From a bacterium (GTDB lineage Bacteria; BMS3Abin14), in contig CP070719.1 in NCBI GenBank assembly GCA_020350725.1, positions 2,316,516 to 2,380,515 on the forward strand: a stretch of DNA of 64,000 bases, written 5' to 3'. The translations under genes were made by a program, and so were the position numbers. This document shows positions 1 through 8,441 of the stretch, in pieces; the first letter of the stretch is position 1, and the number at the start of each line of letters is the position of its first letter. The notes beneath the pieces are model-generated. The model did no database searches and had not been told where the DNA came from. It saw only the letters and a list, made by a program, of their open reading frames with translations.

Positions 1-2
1 GT

Positions 3-989
3 TTCAACGACAGCGTCCCCGGTCCCACCATCCGGGTGAGAGAGGGTGACCGGATACGCGTCGTCCTCACCAACAAGACCAAGGATGAACACACCATCCA
101 CATCCACGGACAGATCAAACCCCTTATCATGGATGGGGTTCCCTACCTGAGCCAGGAGCCGGTCCACAAAGGCGAGAGCTACGCATACGAGTTCACCGTC
201 CGCAATCAGGGCACCCATTGGTACCATTGTCACGTGGACAGCGGCCACCACGTGGACATGGGGATGTACGGCGCCTTTATCGTCGAACCGAAAAAGGAGA
301 AGCTGAAGTCCGACAGGGAATACATCCTGATCCTGGACGAGTGGCCCGGCGGCCACAGACATGTTCACGGTGGTGAGATGGACATGGAGGCCCATGAGGT
401 GGATGTTCACGGCGTGGTGACCGAGGATGCCGGGGCGCCCCGGCACGAAAAGCCGGAAGGGAAGATGGCGACCGCCGCGGCACCTATGGCCAAGGATGCG
501 GATCATGTGGAAATGAAGGCAGAGGGCAAAACAGGGATGCCTATGGAGGACCATGGTGACGCGATCATGGAGAAGCCCAAGTCGAGGGACTGGTACCCGA
601 AAACCTACGGAGCCTACACCCCGGTGTACGATACGTTCACCATCAACGGACGGGCCTTCCCCTATACCCAACCCCTGGAGGTCAAGGAGGGCGACAGGGT
701 CCGGATCCGGATCATCAATGCCGGATACCAGACCCACTTCATGCACACCCACTCCCACAAGTTCCTGGTGGTGGCCAGAGACGGTAACCCGGTGAAAAAC
801 CCCCAGAGGAGGGACACCGTTGATATAGGACCAGGGCAACGGGTCGACATCCTCCTGGAGGCCGACAATTTCGGAGTCTGGCCCTTCCATTGTCACAATC
901 TGCTACACGTGGCCAACGACGACATCTATCCGGGGGGGATGCTCACCTTCATCCGGTATGTGGAGAAAGGGATAGAGATTGGAGATTAG
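3..989 (+). CDS. Multicopper oxidase, 5'-truncated by the window edge
   Basis: Laccase/CopA-like multicopper oxidase that would oxidise a substrate (Cu(I), Mn(II) or a phenol; not resolvable here) while reducing O2, normally in the periplasm. The frame is open to the first base and the first visible residues (FNDSVPGPTIRVREGD) are the conserved start of cupredoxin domain 1, so the start lies outside the window; the GTG at 36 is internal. All four copper motifs are visible: HIHG, HWYHCH, HFMHTHSH and, near the C-terminus, HCHNLLH followed by the axial-ligand region. Between the two visible cupredoxin domains lies a roughly 70-residue His/Met/Asp/Glu-rich stretch (many MxM, HVH and HGG pairs) that resembles the Met-rich insert of copper-resistance oxidases. 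The last residues (GIEIGD) and the stop codon are made of the dispersed GAGATTGGAGATTAG repeat that fills the following spacer. Confidence 0.9.
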   Translation, partial: FNDSVPGPTIRVREGDRIRVVLTNKTKDEHTIHIHGQIKPLIMDGVPYLSQEPVHKGESYAYEFTVRNQGTHWYHCHVDSGHHVDMGMYGAFIVEPKKEKLKSDREYILILDEWPGGHRHVHGGEMDMEAHEVDVHGVVTEDAGAPRHEKPEGKMATAAAPMAKDADHVEMKAEGKTGMPMEDHGDAIMEKPKSRDWYPKTYGAYTPVYDTFTINGRAFPYTQPLEVKEGDRVRIRIINAGYQTHFMHTHSHKFLVVARDGNPVKNPQRRDTVDIGPGQRVDILLEADNFGVWPFHCHNLLHVANDDIYPGGMLTFIRYVEKGIEIGD

Positions 990-1339
990 AGATTGGATAT
1001 TGGATATTGGAGATGGGCCGTTTCCGGAGTGGAGCCGGTTCGGGTTCCGGACGGAGATCCAGTTCCATGTTCCAGGTTCCATATAGAGGTCAGCGGATAG
1101 TATTGAATTTTGGATCGAATGTGGGATGTGGATGGTCAAATGTGGAACCCTATCCCCCTGCGGATCACGGGTCACCAATCACCCGTCGTTAGCTTTGAAC
1201 TGAAGACAGGAATCTGCGTTACCATCCGCCTCATCCCTTCCGTGAAGCTGCCATAGCTCCCTGATATACTGAATCCATAATCCCGTGCTCGGCGGGGCAG
1301 AGCGAATATCCTGATCCGTTTCCCTTGAAAGGAGGAGCC
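971..1339. repeat. Spacer with GATTGGATATTGG-type repeats (family A)
   Basis: Positions 971-1014 are a degenerate run of 7-9 bp units of the type GAGATTGGA / GATATTGGA that starts inside the last codons of the oxidase gene. At about 1160-1185 there is a GGTCACCAATCACCCGTC word from the second dispersed family (family B). The remainder of the spacer up to the ribosome binding site of the next gene contains no coding frame with recognisable protein features. A TATACT hexamer at 1265-1270 could be a -10 element for the next gene, but I see no good -35. Confidence 0.6.
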
Positions 1340-1951
1340 GTGAACATTCTCGTCGTATTCTATTCCATGTACGGCCATGTGCACCGCATGGCTGAGGCGG
1401 TTGCCGAGGGCGTCCGGGAGGTCAAAGGTGCGGAGGCGTTCCTGCGCCGGGTTCCCGAGACCCTTTCCGATCAGGTCCTTCAGGCCATGGGTGCGGTTGA
1501 ATCCCAGAAGAGCATGGCCCATATCCCCGTCTGCTCGCCGGAGGAATTGGCCGAATACGACGCCGTCATCTTCGGCACGCCGACCCGTTTCGGCAACATG
1601 TGCGGGCAGATGAGGCAGTTCCTGGACGCCACGGGCCAGCTGTGGTTGCAGGGTTCCCTGGTTGGAAAAGTGGGCAGTGTCTTCACCAGCACAGCCAGTC
1701 AACACGGCGGGCAGGAGACGACCATCCTCAGTTTTCACCTCACCCTCTTTCATCAGGGAATGATCGTCGTTGGTCTCCCCTACGCCTTCGAGGGGCAGAC
1801 GAGGATGGACGAGATCACGGGTTGTTCCCCCTACGGTGCGAGCACCGTCGCGGGGGGAAGAGGAGAGCGCATGCCCTCGGAGAACGAATTGGCCGGAGCC
1901 CGCTACCAGGGCAGACACGTGGCCTCCATCGCTGCGAAACTCTCTGCTTGA
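1340..1951 (+). CDS. wrbA: WrbA-type NAD(P)H:quinone oxidoreductase
   Basis: Flavodoxin-fold FMN enzyme of 203 residues that reduces quinones by two electrons and so avoids semiquinones and superoxide; cytoplasmic. The N-terminus [20 protein letters not shown] is the FMN phosphate-binding loop of the family. Further family segments are visible: [24 protein letters not shown], then [33 protein letters not shown], and the C-terminal [15 protein letters not shown]...[15 protein letters not shown]. The start was set at the GTG at 1340 because a strong AAAGGAGGA lies 4 nt before it; the upstream in-frame TTG at 1325 would put that Shine-Dalgarno inside the gene. It stands alone between repeat-rich spacers. 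A role in redox defence fits the rest of the window. Confidence 0.93.
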   Translation: MNILVVFYSMYGHVHRMAEAVAEGVREVKGAEAFLRRVPETLSDQVLQAMGAVESQKSMAHIPVCSPEELAEYDAVIFGTPTRFGNMCGQMRQFLDATGQLWLQGSLVGKVGSVFTSTASQHGGQETTILSFHLTLFHQGMIVVGLPYAFEGQTRMDEITGCSPYGASTVAGGRGERMPSENELAGARYQGRHVASIAAKLSA

Positions 1952-2329
1952 CCGTTCAACCCTGAACAGTGGGACGTGACAGCTCGATCGATGCCGGCAA
2001 GCTCTCGACAAGTGTCTGATCCATCCGGTCCCTGGGTGACCTTTTCAGCCGGCATCAGCCGCTGGGGAGACGTTACCGTCCAGGGCGGCCGGTCCCGGCC
2101 CTCCTGAGGCGGCGCCAGAGAGCCGAGTTCCCTGGGAGCCATCATGAGGCGCGGGATGGGGTTCCCGATCCGCATCCTTTTTTCTGTCCTTTTGATTCTG
2201 ATATAATTGTTGTGCAAATTGAGATCAGAGATCGGACATTGGAATATTGAGAATGGAGATCAGAGATAGGATATCAGGACCGGAAACAGGGCAAAGGAGA
2301 CTGTAAACCGGGCAAAACAGGAGGGGAAC
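1952..2329. other. Intergenic region with possible fbp promoter and family A repeats
   Basis: Positions 2221-2278 are family A repeat (units such as GAGATCAGAGATCGGACATTGGAATATTGAG). A TATAAT hexamer at 2202-2207 preceded by a T-rich stretch is a plausible -10 for the fbp gene, about 125 nt upstream of its start, but the -35 is poor. No gene is supported in the remaining sequence. Confidence 0.4.
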
Positions 2330-3349
2330 ATGACCGATGGTAAGATCGGAATCAATCTCACGAGGCATATCTTCGAGAAGCAGAGGGAATATCCCGAGGC
2401 CACCGGCGAGCTGACAGGGATCCTCAATCAGATAGCTTTTGCCGCCAAGATCGTTTCGCGGGAGGTCAACAAAGCCGGCCTGGTGGAGATTCTGGGATTG
2501 ACGGGCGACAAGAACATCCAGGGGGAGGAGGTCCAGAAACTGGATGATTTCGCCAACGAGGTCTTCATCAACATCCTTGCCAAATCAGGTCACTTCTGCG
2601 TTTTGGCCTCAGAGGAGGTCCCGGACGTCATACCCATACCCGATGGATACATTTCGGGCCACTACTCCATCGCCATCGATCCCCTTGACGGTTCCTCCAA
2701 CATCGACGTGAACGTCAATATAGGCACTATCTTCTCCATTCACAGGCGGACCAGCGAGGGGGAAAAGGGTTGTGCGGACGACCTCATGCAGGCGGGCAGG
2801 AAACAGGTGGCGGCAGGGTATGTGGTCTACGGCAGCAGCACCATGCTGGTGATGAGCACCGGCAACGGGGTCCACGGGTTCACCCTGGATCCCTCGGTGG
2901 GGGAATTCCTGGAATCCCATCCCGACATTCAGATCCCAAGCAGGGGCAAGACCTATTCCATCAACGAGGGCAATTATCCCTATTGGTCCGGCGGCGTCCG
3001 TCACTATATCGACCACCTCAAGAAGAAGGACAAGGAGAGCGGAACGCCTTACGGAGCACGCTATATAGGCTCCATGGTGGCCGACATGCACAGGACCCTT
3101 CTCAAGGGGGGGATCTTCATGTACCCGGCGGACAACAAGGACCCCAAGAAACCCCACGGTAAGCTGCGGCTGCTCTACGAATGCGCCCCCATGGCCTTCC
3201 TCTGCGAGCACGCGGGAGGAGCGGCCAGCACCGGGACCGGTCCGGTCCTGGATGTCGTACCCACCGAGCTGCATCAGCGGGTGCCGTTCTTCGCCGGGTC
3301 CACTGAGGATGTGAGGGAATTGGAGAGGTTCATCGCCGATTATGATTGA
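2330..3349 (+). CDS. fbp: Fructose-1,6-bisphosphatase, class I
   Basis: Hydrolyses fructose 1,6-bisphosphate to fructose 6-phosphate in gluconeogenesis; cytoplasmic, Mg-dependent. At 339 residues it has the usual length of class I enzymes. Visible signatures: ASEE (metal site), the IDPLDGSSNIDVNVNIGTIFSI block with the D-P-L-D-G-S metal-binding loop, GYVVYGSSTMLV, the substrate-binding GARYIGSMVADMHRTL region and GGIFMYP, and the C-terminal KLRLLYECAPMAFLCEHAGG active-site motif. The ATG at 2330 has a GGAGGGG sequence 4-5 nt upstream. Its product, F6P, is the acceptor for the sucrose-phosphate synthase encoded 8 kb downstream and the substrate of the Pgi half of the 35-38 kb fusion, so it belongs logically to the carbohydrate theme of the window although it is not in an operon with them. 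Confidence 0.97.
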   Translation: MTDGKIGINLTRHIFEKQREYPEATGELTGILNQIAFAAKIVSREVNKAGLVEILGLTGDKNIQGEEVQKLDDFANEVFINILAKSGHFCVLASEEVPDVIPIPDGYISGHYSIAIDPLDGSSNIDVNVNIGTIFSIHRRTSEGEKGCADDLMQAGRKQVAAGYVVYGSSTMLVMSTGNGVHGFTLDPSVGEFLESHPDIQIPSRGKTYSINEGNYPYWSGGVRHYIDHLKKKDKESGTPYGARYIGSMVADMHRTLLKGGIFMYPADNKDPKKPHGKLRLLYECAPMAFLCEHAGGAASTGTGPVLDVVPTELHQRVPFFAGSTEDVRELERFIADYD

Positions 3350-3952
3350 ACCAGGCCGAAAGGGAAAAGGATAAAGGGGGAAGGATCCAGCTCCTGTCTT
3401 TTGCCTTTTCACTATTACGCCACCTTTGATAGCAGCGCACTCCCGGCGGCACAGGGGTGGGAGCGGTGCAAAACCCCTACCAGGTTCAGCGCCGTTGAGC
3501 TCCCCCTGCGGTATGAACAATCCAAGGTGCAAAGGGGTTTTCACCCGTGTCCTTAGTGCCTTTATCGGGAAACACAGGTTCTCTTTGCGGCCATTCTCTC
3601 CATTCCGTTCTCTCTTTTTAATCCGAGATCTGAGATCCGAAAGCTCTCCTTTCCAGAAAAATTCAGGTCGACCTCCTGCCCTGCGAATGCTATTTTCCCA
3701 CTCGGAAAGACCCACTGCCCCAAGGGGCGGATCCCGGCCGCAAAACATTTAACGGCCGCCTGTGCTGAGATTAAATTCCCTGATCCAGGGATTAGGAAAC
3801 AGGTCAATGGAATACGCGCAAAGCGGTATGCTGGAGAGCAGGGGTTCAACGGGGCCTGCGCGCCACTGTTCAGAAAAGTATTGCCCATTCTCCTTTTCGC
3901 CTGTTCTGTCGTACGCCTCTGTGCCCCCGATTGTTCATCGAGGAGAACTGTA
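3350..3952. other. 603-bp intergenic region, no supported gene
   Basis: I see no gene here. There is one long-range inverted pair, AAAACCCCT (3470-3478) and AGGGGTTTT (3533-3541), enclosing a GC-rich stretch, which could be a folded leader or a decayed element. Around 3620-3645 the sequence drifts into family A-like words (ATCCGAGATCTGAGATCCG). Short frames in this stretch have no protein-like composition or Shine-Dalgarno. Confidence 0.4.
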
Positions 3953-5494
3953 TTGACCTTCAAAGACCTTCTCCTGCTCGTTCTCCTCGGTGTGATATGG
4001 GGCGCTTCCTATCTGTTCATCAAGGTTGGGGTGGCGACCATCGCGCCGTTCACCTTCGTTTTCGGGCGGACGGCCCTGGCGGGCCTCCTCCTGTTCGCCG
4101 TCATGAGGGCCCGCGGCCGCAGCATGCCCCGCATCGGCCCGATCTGGATCTCCTTCCTGGTTATGGGATTTTTCAACGGCGCCGTCCCCTACACCCTCAT
4201 CACCTGGGGAGAGATCCACATCGATACGGGCCTCGCGGCGATACTCAATGCCCTCATGCCCCTGTTCACGGTGATCTTTGCCCATTACCTCACCAGGGAC
4301 GAGAAACTCTCGGCAGGAAAGATCACGGGGGTCGCGGTGGGGTTTTCGGGAGTCGTGGTTCTCGTGGGACCAACGGCCGCGGGGGGGCTTTCCGAATCCC
4401 TTCTGGGCCAGCTGGCGGTCATGGGGGCTGCGGCGAGTTACGCCCTGGCGGTGATATACGGCAAGAGGCTCAGGGACGCGTCCTCAACGGTGCTCGCCAC
4501 CGGCCAGATGTTCGCGGCTGCGGTGTGGACACTGCCTCTCAGCATCATTTTCGACAGGCCCTGGACCCTGACGCCCTCCGCGGCATCCCTAGCGTCCATG
4601 GTCTGCCTGTCCGTCCTCGGTACAGGGCTGGCCTACATCCTCTACTATCATCTCCTGGCCCGTGTCGGCGCGACCAACCTCAGCCTGGTCACCTATATCA
4701 TCCCCGTGTCCGGAGTTTTCTGGGGGGTGCTTATCCTCGGGGAGCAGGTCGGCCTCAACGCCCTTGCGGCCCTTGTTCTGATCATGGCCGGGGTGGCCGT
4801 CACAGGGGGAAGACGACCAGTCGCCGGGGCGGGGGAGGGCCTGGCCTTCGACCCCTTCGGCTGGCTGGAGGGTCATATCCCCACCCGGCGCCTCCACACC
4901 ATCATACGTTTCGGCGGTGCGGGCGTCTGCGCCGCCTTTCTCGCCGTCAGGATATTTCAGTACAACGGTTTCGCCCTCAAACCCCTGTGGGCTGCCGAGA
5001 CCCTCGTCTTCATGGTCCTCGTCGTCGCTTTCCTCATGAGGCAGGACCCGGTGGATCGATCGAGGGGCTTTAACGAGATCATTGTCCCCCTGACGGGCTC
5101 CCTCCTGCCTTTCGCCCTCCTCGCCTCCGATCCGGTCCCATGGATCATGAAGAGCCGTACCCTCCTCCTCGGTATCTTCTGGTGGATGACCGCGGCAACG
5201 GGCTTCACGGCCTGGGGGATGTGGACCCTTAGGCGCAATTTCAGCATAACGGTGGAGGCGAGGTCCCTCGTGTCGAAAGGGCCCTACCGATGGGTCCGTC
5301 ATCCCATCTACCTGGGGGAGATCCTGACGGCGGCAGCCGTGGCGACCTGGAGGTTCTCGGCGGCCAACCTGCTGATACTCGTGATCTTTATCGGGGTCCA
5401 GCTCTACCGATCGAGGATGGAGGAGAGTAAGCTCGAGAGGTCCTTCCCCGAATACGGGGCCTTCAGGGGCAGGACGTGGTGGGTGATAAGATAA
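3953..5494 (+). CDS. EamA (DMT) transporter fused to an ICMT-like methyltransferase domain
   Basis: A 513-residue membrane protein with two parts. Residues 1 to about 290 are a ten-helix drug/metabolite transporter of the EamA family: start LTFKDLLLLVLLGVIWGASYLFIKVG, second repeat beginning around AVMGAAASYALAVIYG, and the end-of-family LVTYIIPVSGVFWGVLILGE. After a short linker a second membrane part (about residues 320-513) carries the isoprenylcysteine carboxyl methyltransferase/PEMT-like signature GPYRWVRHPIYLGEIL and, 50 residues on, the EESKLERSFPEYGAF helix. The TTG at 3953 is preferred because GAGGAG lies 7-9 nt before it and the transporter starts immediately; the open frame runs back to 3881 without family similarity. 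Substrate of either half is unknown. The reading frame is continuous, so this is a real fusion rather than two genes joined by annotation. Confidence 0.82.
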   Translation: MTFKDLLLLVLLGVIWGASYLFIKVGVATIAPFTFVFGRTALAGLLLFAVMRARGRSMPRIGPIWISFLVMGFFNGAVPYTLITWGEIHIDTGLAAILNALMPLFTVIFAHYLTRDEKLSAGKITGVAVGFSGVVVLVGPTAAGGLSESLLGQLAVMGAAASYALAVIYGKRLRDASSTVLATGQMFAAAVWTLPLSIIFDRPWTLTPSAASLASMVCLSVLGTGLAYILYYHLLARVGATNLSLVTYIIPVSGVFWGVLILGEQVGLNALAALVLIMAGVAVTGGRRPVAGAGEGLAFDPFGWLEGHIPTRRLHTIIRFGGAGVCAAFLAVRIFQYNGFALKPLWAAETLVFMVLVVAFLMRQDPVDRSRGFNEIIVPLTGSLLPFALLASDPVPWIMKSRTLLLGIFWWMTAATGFTAWGMWTLRRNFSITVEARSLVSKGPYRWVRHPIYLGEILTAAAVATWRFSAANLLILVIFIGVQLYRSRMEESKLERSFPEYGAFRGRTWWVIR

Positions 5495-6059
5495 TATCGA
5501 GTGCCAGGTTTCCTGGAGGTTTATCCAGAGTCCAGGATCCAAAGGGAACTGCCGTCACTTCCATTACTCCGCCATGCCCCGCAGTGAATAGAAGATTAAG
5601 GAAGGAGTTTCACCCTCGGCGTGGGGAAGAAGCGGATACAGTTGTATTCTTTGAACAGGAACGGAAACGCTTCTGATCATCTCTGCTTGCTGCACTCTCA
5701 GGGACGGTTATAGCTCGCTCTGAGGTAAGGACGGCTGATGTTGCCGGCGGCGAAGGTCTCCCTTTCTCGATTCAGGACTGTCGATTTTTGACCCCCTTTT
5801 TCATCCTCCTTTTTCCATTTTATATCCCAGTTTTTCCAAATTTGACATAGAGGTCGATATTCGCAATAATAGGGCGCACATATATTACCTGCTTCCTCAC
5901 GTTTTTCTTTTAAAAATCAGGCGATACTTGAGGTTGTTGAGAAGATCAAAACCCGAAGGAGGATCCTGGCGCCTCTTTCGGTATGACGTTTATGGGGTAG
6001 CCGACTTACATTCAGGCTATTGCCCCGTCATCGGTAAAACGCTAACCAAAGGAGGCAAG
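5495..6059. other. 565-bp region upstream of the ehu-type operon
   Basis: No gene is supported. The first 300 bp are GC-rich without clear structure; from about 5800 the region becomes AT-rich and carries a convincing promoter (listed separately) about 190 nt before the ehuB start, leaving a long 5' leader. I do not recognise a known riboswitch in the leader. A frame running back to 5928 lacks signal-peptide or family sequence. Confidence 0.4.
5842..5870 (+). promoter_or_regulatory. Sigma-70-type promoter for the ehu-type operon
   Basis: TTGACA at 5842-5847 and AATAAT at 5865-5870 are separated by exactly 17 nt and lie in an AT-rich stretch in an otherwise GC-rich genome. Transcription would begin near 5877, giving a leader of about 180 nt before the ehuB start codon. 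Confidence 0.6.
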
Positions 6060-6947
6060 ATGTTTTTCAGCAGTATACCTGGAAGGCGAAAAGAGGCGAT
6101 CAAACGCGTTCTGAAACCATCGGTGGTCGTCATCTTTGTAGCGGTGTTCTGCCTCAGCGCCGGCATGGCGGAAGCCGGTCCGCTCATGGACAGGATCAAG
6201 GCCGGGGAGACGATCAGGCTCGGGTTCGCCAACGAGGTTCCCTGGGCCTATCCCGGAGAGGGGAACAAACCCCTCGGCTTCGCCAACGCCATTACCATCG
6301 GTGTCCTGAAGGAGATGGGATACGAGAACTACGAACCCGTCGTCACCGACTGGGGGGGACTGATCCCCGGCCTGAAGGCCAACCGGTTCGACGTCATCAC
6401 CGGCGGTATGTACATCCTGAACAGCCGCTGCCAGAATGTCTCCTTCTCCGAGCCCATCGGCATCTTCGGCGATGCCTTCATCGTTGCCAAGGGAAATCCC
6501 AAAGGGCTCCAGAACTACCAGGACATCAAAAGAACAGGCGCTGTCTTCGTTACGGGAGCAGGTTTCAACACGGTGGAAGCCGCAAAGGATGAGGGGGTCC
6601 CCGAGTCGAAGATCATGCAGGTGCCGGGCATGACTGAGATCCTGGCAGCGGTCAGGTCCGGACGGGCCGATGCCGGCGGGCTCACCTACTTTTCGGCCCT
6701 GAACCTGGCCAAGGAGGCAGAGGGCAGCATAGAGGTCACCAACCCCTCGGCACTGCCCGAAAAATACCTGAACTGGGTAGGTATTGGTTTCCGCAAGGAG
6801 GACCCTGACTTCCTCGAGAAGTTCAACGCCGCTCTTAAATCCTATCTCGGCACGGATAAGATGCTGAAGGATGTCGAACAGTACGGGTACAGCAAGGACC
6901 AGCTGCCCGGAGATATGAAGACAGAGTGGGTCTGTGAAAACAGGTAG
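6060..6947 (+). CDS. ehuB: Ectoine/hydroxyectoine-type ABC transporter substrate-binding protein
   Basis: Periplasmic solute-binding protein of the family 3 / EhuB type, 295 residues. An N-terminal basic segment and hydrophobic helix (VVVIFVAVFCLSAGMAEA) form a signal peptide. The mature part has the family path: TIRLGFANEVPWAY, GFANAITIGVLKEMGYENYEPVVTDWGGLIPGLKANRFDVITGGM, RCQNVSFSEP, and a C-terminal NWVGIGFRKEDPDFLEKFN block. The RCQNVSFSEP block matches the EhuB subgroup more closely than general polar amino acid binding proteins. The ATG at 6060 follows AAAGGAGGC by 4 nt; the longer frame from 5928 has no Shine-Dalgarno. It is first in an ehuBCDA gene order and is followed by a strong hairpin, which would raise its expression over the membrane subunits. 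Ligand specificity is inferred, not shown: no ectoine catabolic genes are present in the window. Confidence 0.83.
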   Translation: MFFSSIPGRRKEAIKRVLKPSVVVIFVAVFCLSAGMAEAGPLMDRIKAGETIRLGFANEVPWAYPGEGNKPLGFANAITIGVLKEMGYENYEPVVTDWGGLIPGLKANRFDVITGGMYILNSRCQNVSFSEPIGIFGDAFIVAKGNPKGLQNYQDIKRTGAVFVTGAGFNTVEAAKDEGVPESKIMQVPGMTEILAAVRSGRADAGGLTYFSALNLAKEAEGSIEVTNPSALPEKYLNWVGIGFRKEDPDFLEKFNAALKSYLGTDKMLKDVEQYGYSKDQLPGDMKTEWVCENR

Positions 6948-6958
6948 ACTTTCCCGTT

Positions 6959-6993
6959 GCGCGGGAACCCTCGAGGGTTCCCGCGCGGGCCTT
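6959..6993 (+). terminator. Intercistronic hairpin between ehuB and ehuC
   Basis: A perfect inverted repeat, GCGCGGGAACCC (6959-6970) and GGGTTCCCGCGC (6975-6986), separated by TCGA, begins 12 nt after the ehuB stop. Only a short CTTT follows, so it is more likely an mRNA 3'-end stabiliser or leaky terminator than a full stop. This placement is typical where the binding protein is needed in excess over the permease. Confidence 0.65.
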
Positions 6994-7102
6994 TAGAGCG
7001 GCTGTTATTTCGGTTCCGACAGAACCCCGGGACAAATAGTGCCGCTTCCCATGGAAGCACACAGACTACCTCGACCTTTTAAATCAGCCCGAAAATAATC
7101 CG

Positions 7103-7768
7103 ATGACCTTCATCGAATTCCTTAAAACGTATGGCCCCCAGCTTGCCAATGGGTCTGTGACGACCGTCATGCAGACCCTCCTGGCCGCCGGTCTGGCGAT
7201 CCTGATCGCCCTGATTGCCGGCCTGATGCGTCTGTCCCACAGCCGTCTCATCTACGGCGCTGCCACCGTCTACATAGAGGTTTTCCGCGGGACGTCGTTG
7301 CTGGTTCAGCTCTACTGGATCTTCTTCGTTCTGCCGCTCTTCGGGTTGTCACTGGAGAAGTTCACCGCCGGGTTCATCGCGGTCGGCATGAACCTGGGAG
7401 CCTACGGTGCCGAGCTCGTCCGGGGCGGGATCCTTTCCGTCCCAAAGGGTCAATGGGAGGCCGCCACGGCCCTGAGCATGTCGCCGGCCAAAATGATGCG
7501 TCGGATCATCTTCCCCCAGGCCTTCCTCAACATGCTTCCCCCGTGGGGCAACCTGCTTATCGAGCTCCTCAAGGGGACAGCTCTGGTCGCCCTGATCTCG
7601 GTCGCAGACCTCATGTTCGTCGCCAGAAAGATCAACGGGGTCACCTACCTGTCCGCTCAGGCCTTCGGGACGGCGCTGATCATCTACTATCTGATGTCCA
7701 GGGGCCTGATTACGCCGTTCATGAGATGGCTCGAGGGAGTGATGACCCGTAAACTGGGGAAGGCGTGA
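7103..7768 (+). CDS. ehuC: Ectoine-type ABC transporter permease EhuC
   Basis: Inner-membrane permease of the His/Glu/Gln/Arg/opine (HisMQ) family, 221 residues, about five helices. The first helix region includes GSVTTVMQTLLAAGLAILIALIAG, the second IYGAATVYIEVFRGTSLLVQLYWIFFVLPLFG, and the EAA loop that contacts the ATPase is GAYGAELVRGGILSVPKGQWEAATALSMSP followed by RRIIFPQAF. The ATG at 7103 has no strong Shine-Dalgarno, only an A-rich stretch before it, in keeping with lower expression than ehuB. The stop codon overlaps the GTG at 7765 ahead of the next permease gene, indicating translational coupling. Pairs with EhuD to form the heterodimeric channel. Confidence 0.85.
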   Translation: MTFIEFLKTYGPQLANGSVTTVMQTLLAAGLAILIALIAGLMRLSHSRLIYGAATVYIEVFRGTSLLVQLYWIFFVLPLFGLSLEKFTAGFIAVGMNLGAYGAELVRGGILSVPKGQWEAATALSMSPAKMMRRIIFPQAFLNMLPPWGNLLIELLKGTALVALISVADLMFVARKINGVTYLSAQAFGTALIIYYLMSRGLITPFMRWLEGVMTRKLGKA

Positions 7769-7770
7769 TC

Positions 7771-8439
7771 ATGTTTGATTGGCGTTGGGAATTTGTCGGT
7801 GACATACTGCCGCGGCTCTTAAAGGCCACCGGCAACACCTTGCTCGCCGCCCTGTTGGGATACGGCATCGCCGTCGTCCTCGGCCTGATCCTCGCCCTGG
7901 CCCAGAGGACGCATTACCCCCTTTTAAACAGGACTGTCCGCGAATTTGTCGAGTTCATCCGTTCGACACCCCTTGTCCTTCAGATCTTTTTCGTTTTTTA
8001 CGTCGGGCCGCAGTTCGGGATCATGCTGTCGCCCTGGACGGCGGGGATGATAGCCATCGGGCTGCACTACGCTTCCTATCTGTCGGAGGTCTACCGGGCC
8101 GGCATCGACAGTGTCCCCATGGGCCAGTGGGAAGCGGCGACGTCGTTGAGCCTCAGCGCGGCACGGACCTATTCACGCATCATTATTCCGCAGGCGATCC
8201 CGACGGCCTTTGCCGGGATGGGAAATTATCTCGTCGGCATATTCAAGGACACGCCCATGCTGTCCGTCATCGGTGTCGCCGAGCTGATGCACACCGCCAA
8301 CGCCATCGGCTCTGAACATTATCGTTTTCTCGAACCCTACACATTGGTGGGCCTCATCTTCCTGGCGATCTCCCTGCCCACCGCCGGAGCCCTTCGAAAG
8401 GCCGAGGGGAAGATCCGGGAAAACATGGGACTGAGGTGA
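7771..8439 (+). CDS. ehuD: Ectoine-type ABC transporter permease EhuD
   Basis: Second HisMQ-family permease subunit, 222 residues. Recognisable blocks are TGNTLLAALLGYGIAVVLGLILALAQ, EFIRSTPLVLQIFFVFYVGPQFG, and the ATPase-contacting EAA loop HYASYLSEVYRAGIDSVPMGQWEAATSLSLSAART followed by RIIIPQAIP. The ATG at 7771 was chosen over the GTG at 7765 because GGGGAAGG (7756-7763) gives proper spacing only to the ATG; the gene then starts 2 nt after the ehuC stop. Its own stop overlaps a GTG just upstream of the ehuA ATG. Homologous to EhuC but clearly distinct in sequence, as in other two-permease systems. Confidence 0.85.
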   Translation: MFDWRWEFVGDILPRLLKATGNTLLAALLGYGIAVVLGLILALAQRTHYPLLNRTVREFVEFIRSTPLVLQIFFVFYVGPQFGIMLSPWTAGMIAIGLHYASYLSEVYRAGIDSVPMGQWEAATSLSLSAARTYSRIIIPQAIPTAFAGMGNYLVGIFKDTPMLSVIGVAELMHTANAIGSEHYRFLEPYTLVGLIFLAISLPTAGALRKAEGKIRENMGLR

Positions 8440-8441
8440 AC

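Noticed and set aside
3470-3541. Riboswitch or small RNA in the 3.35-3.95 kb spacer
   Set aside because: Only one 9-bp inverted pair is seen and no conserved core of a known riboswitch class; recorded as an observation only.
4589-5542. Long minus-strand frame opposite the EamA fusion
   Set aside because: Composition (many Pro, Gly, Asp, Glu) and position are those of an antisense shadow of a GC-rich gene; the plus-strand protein has clear motifs.
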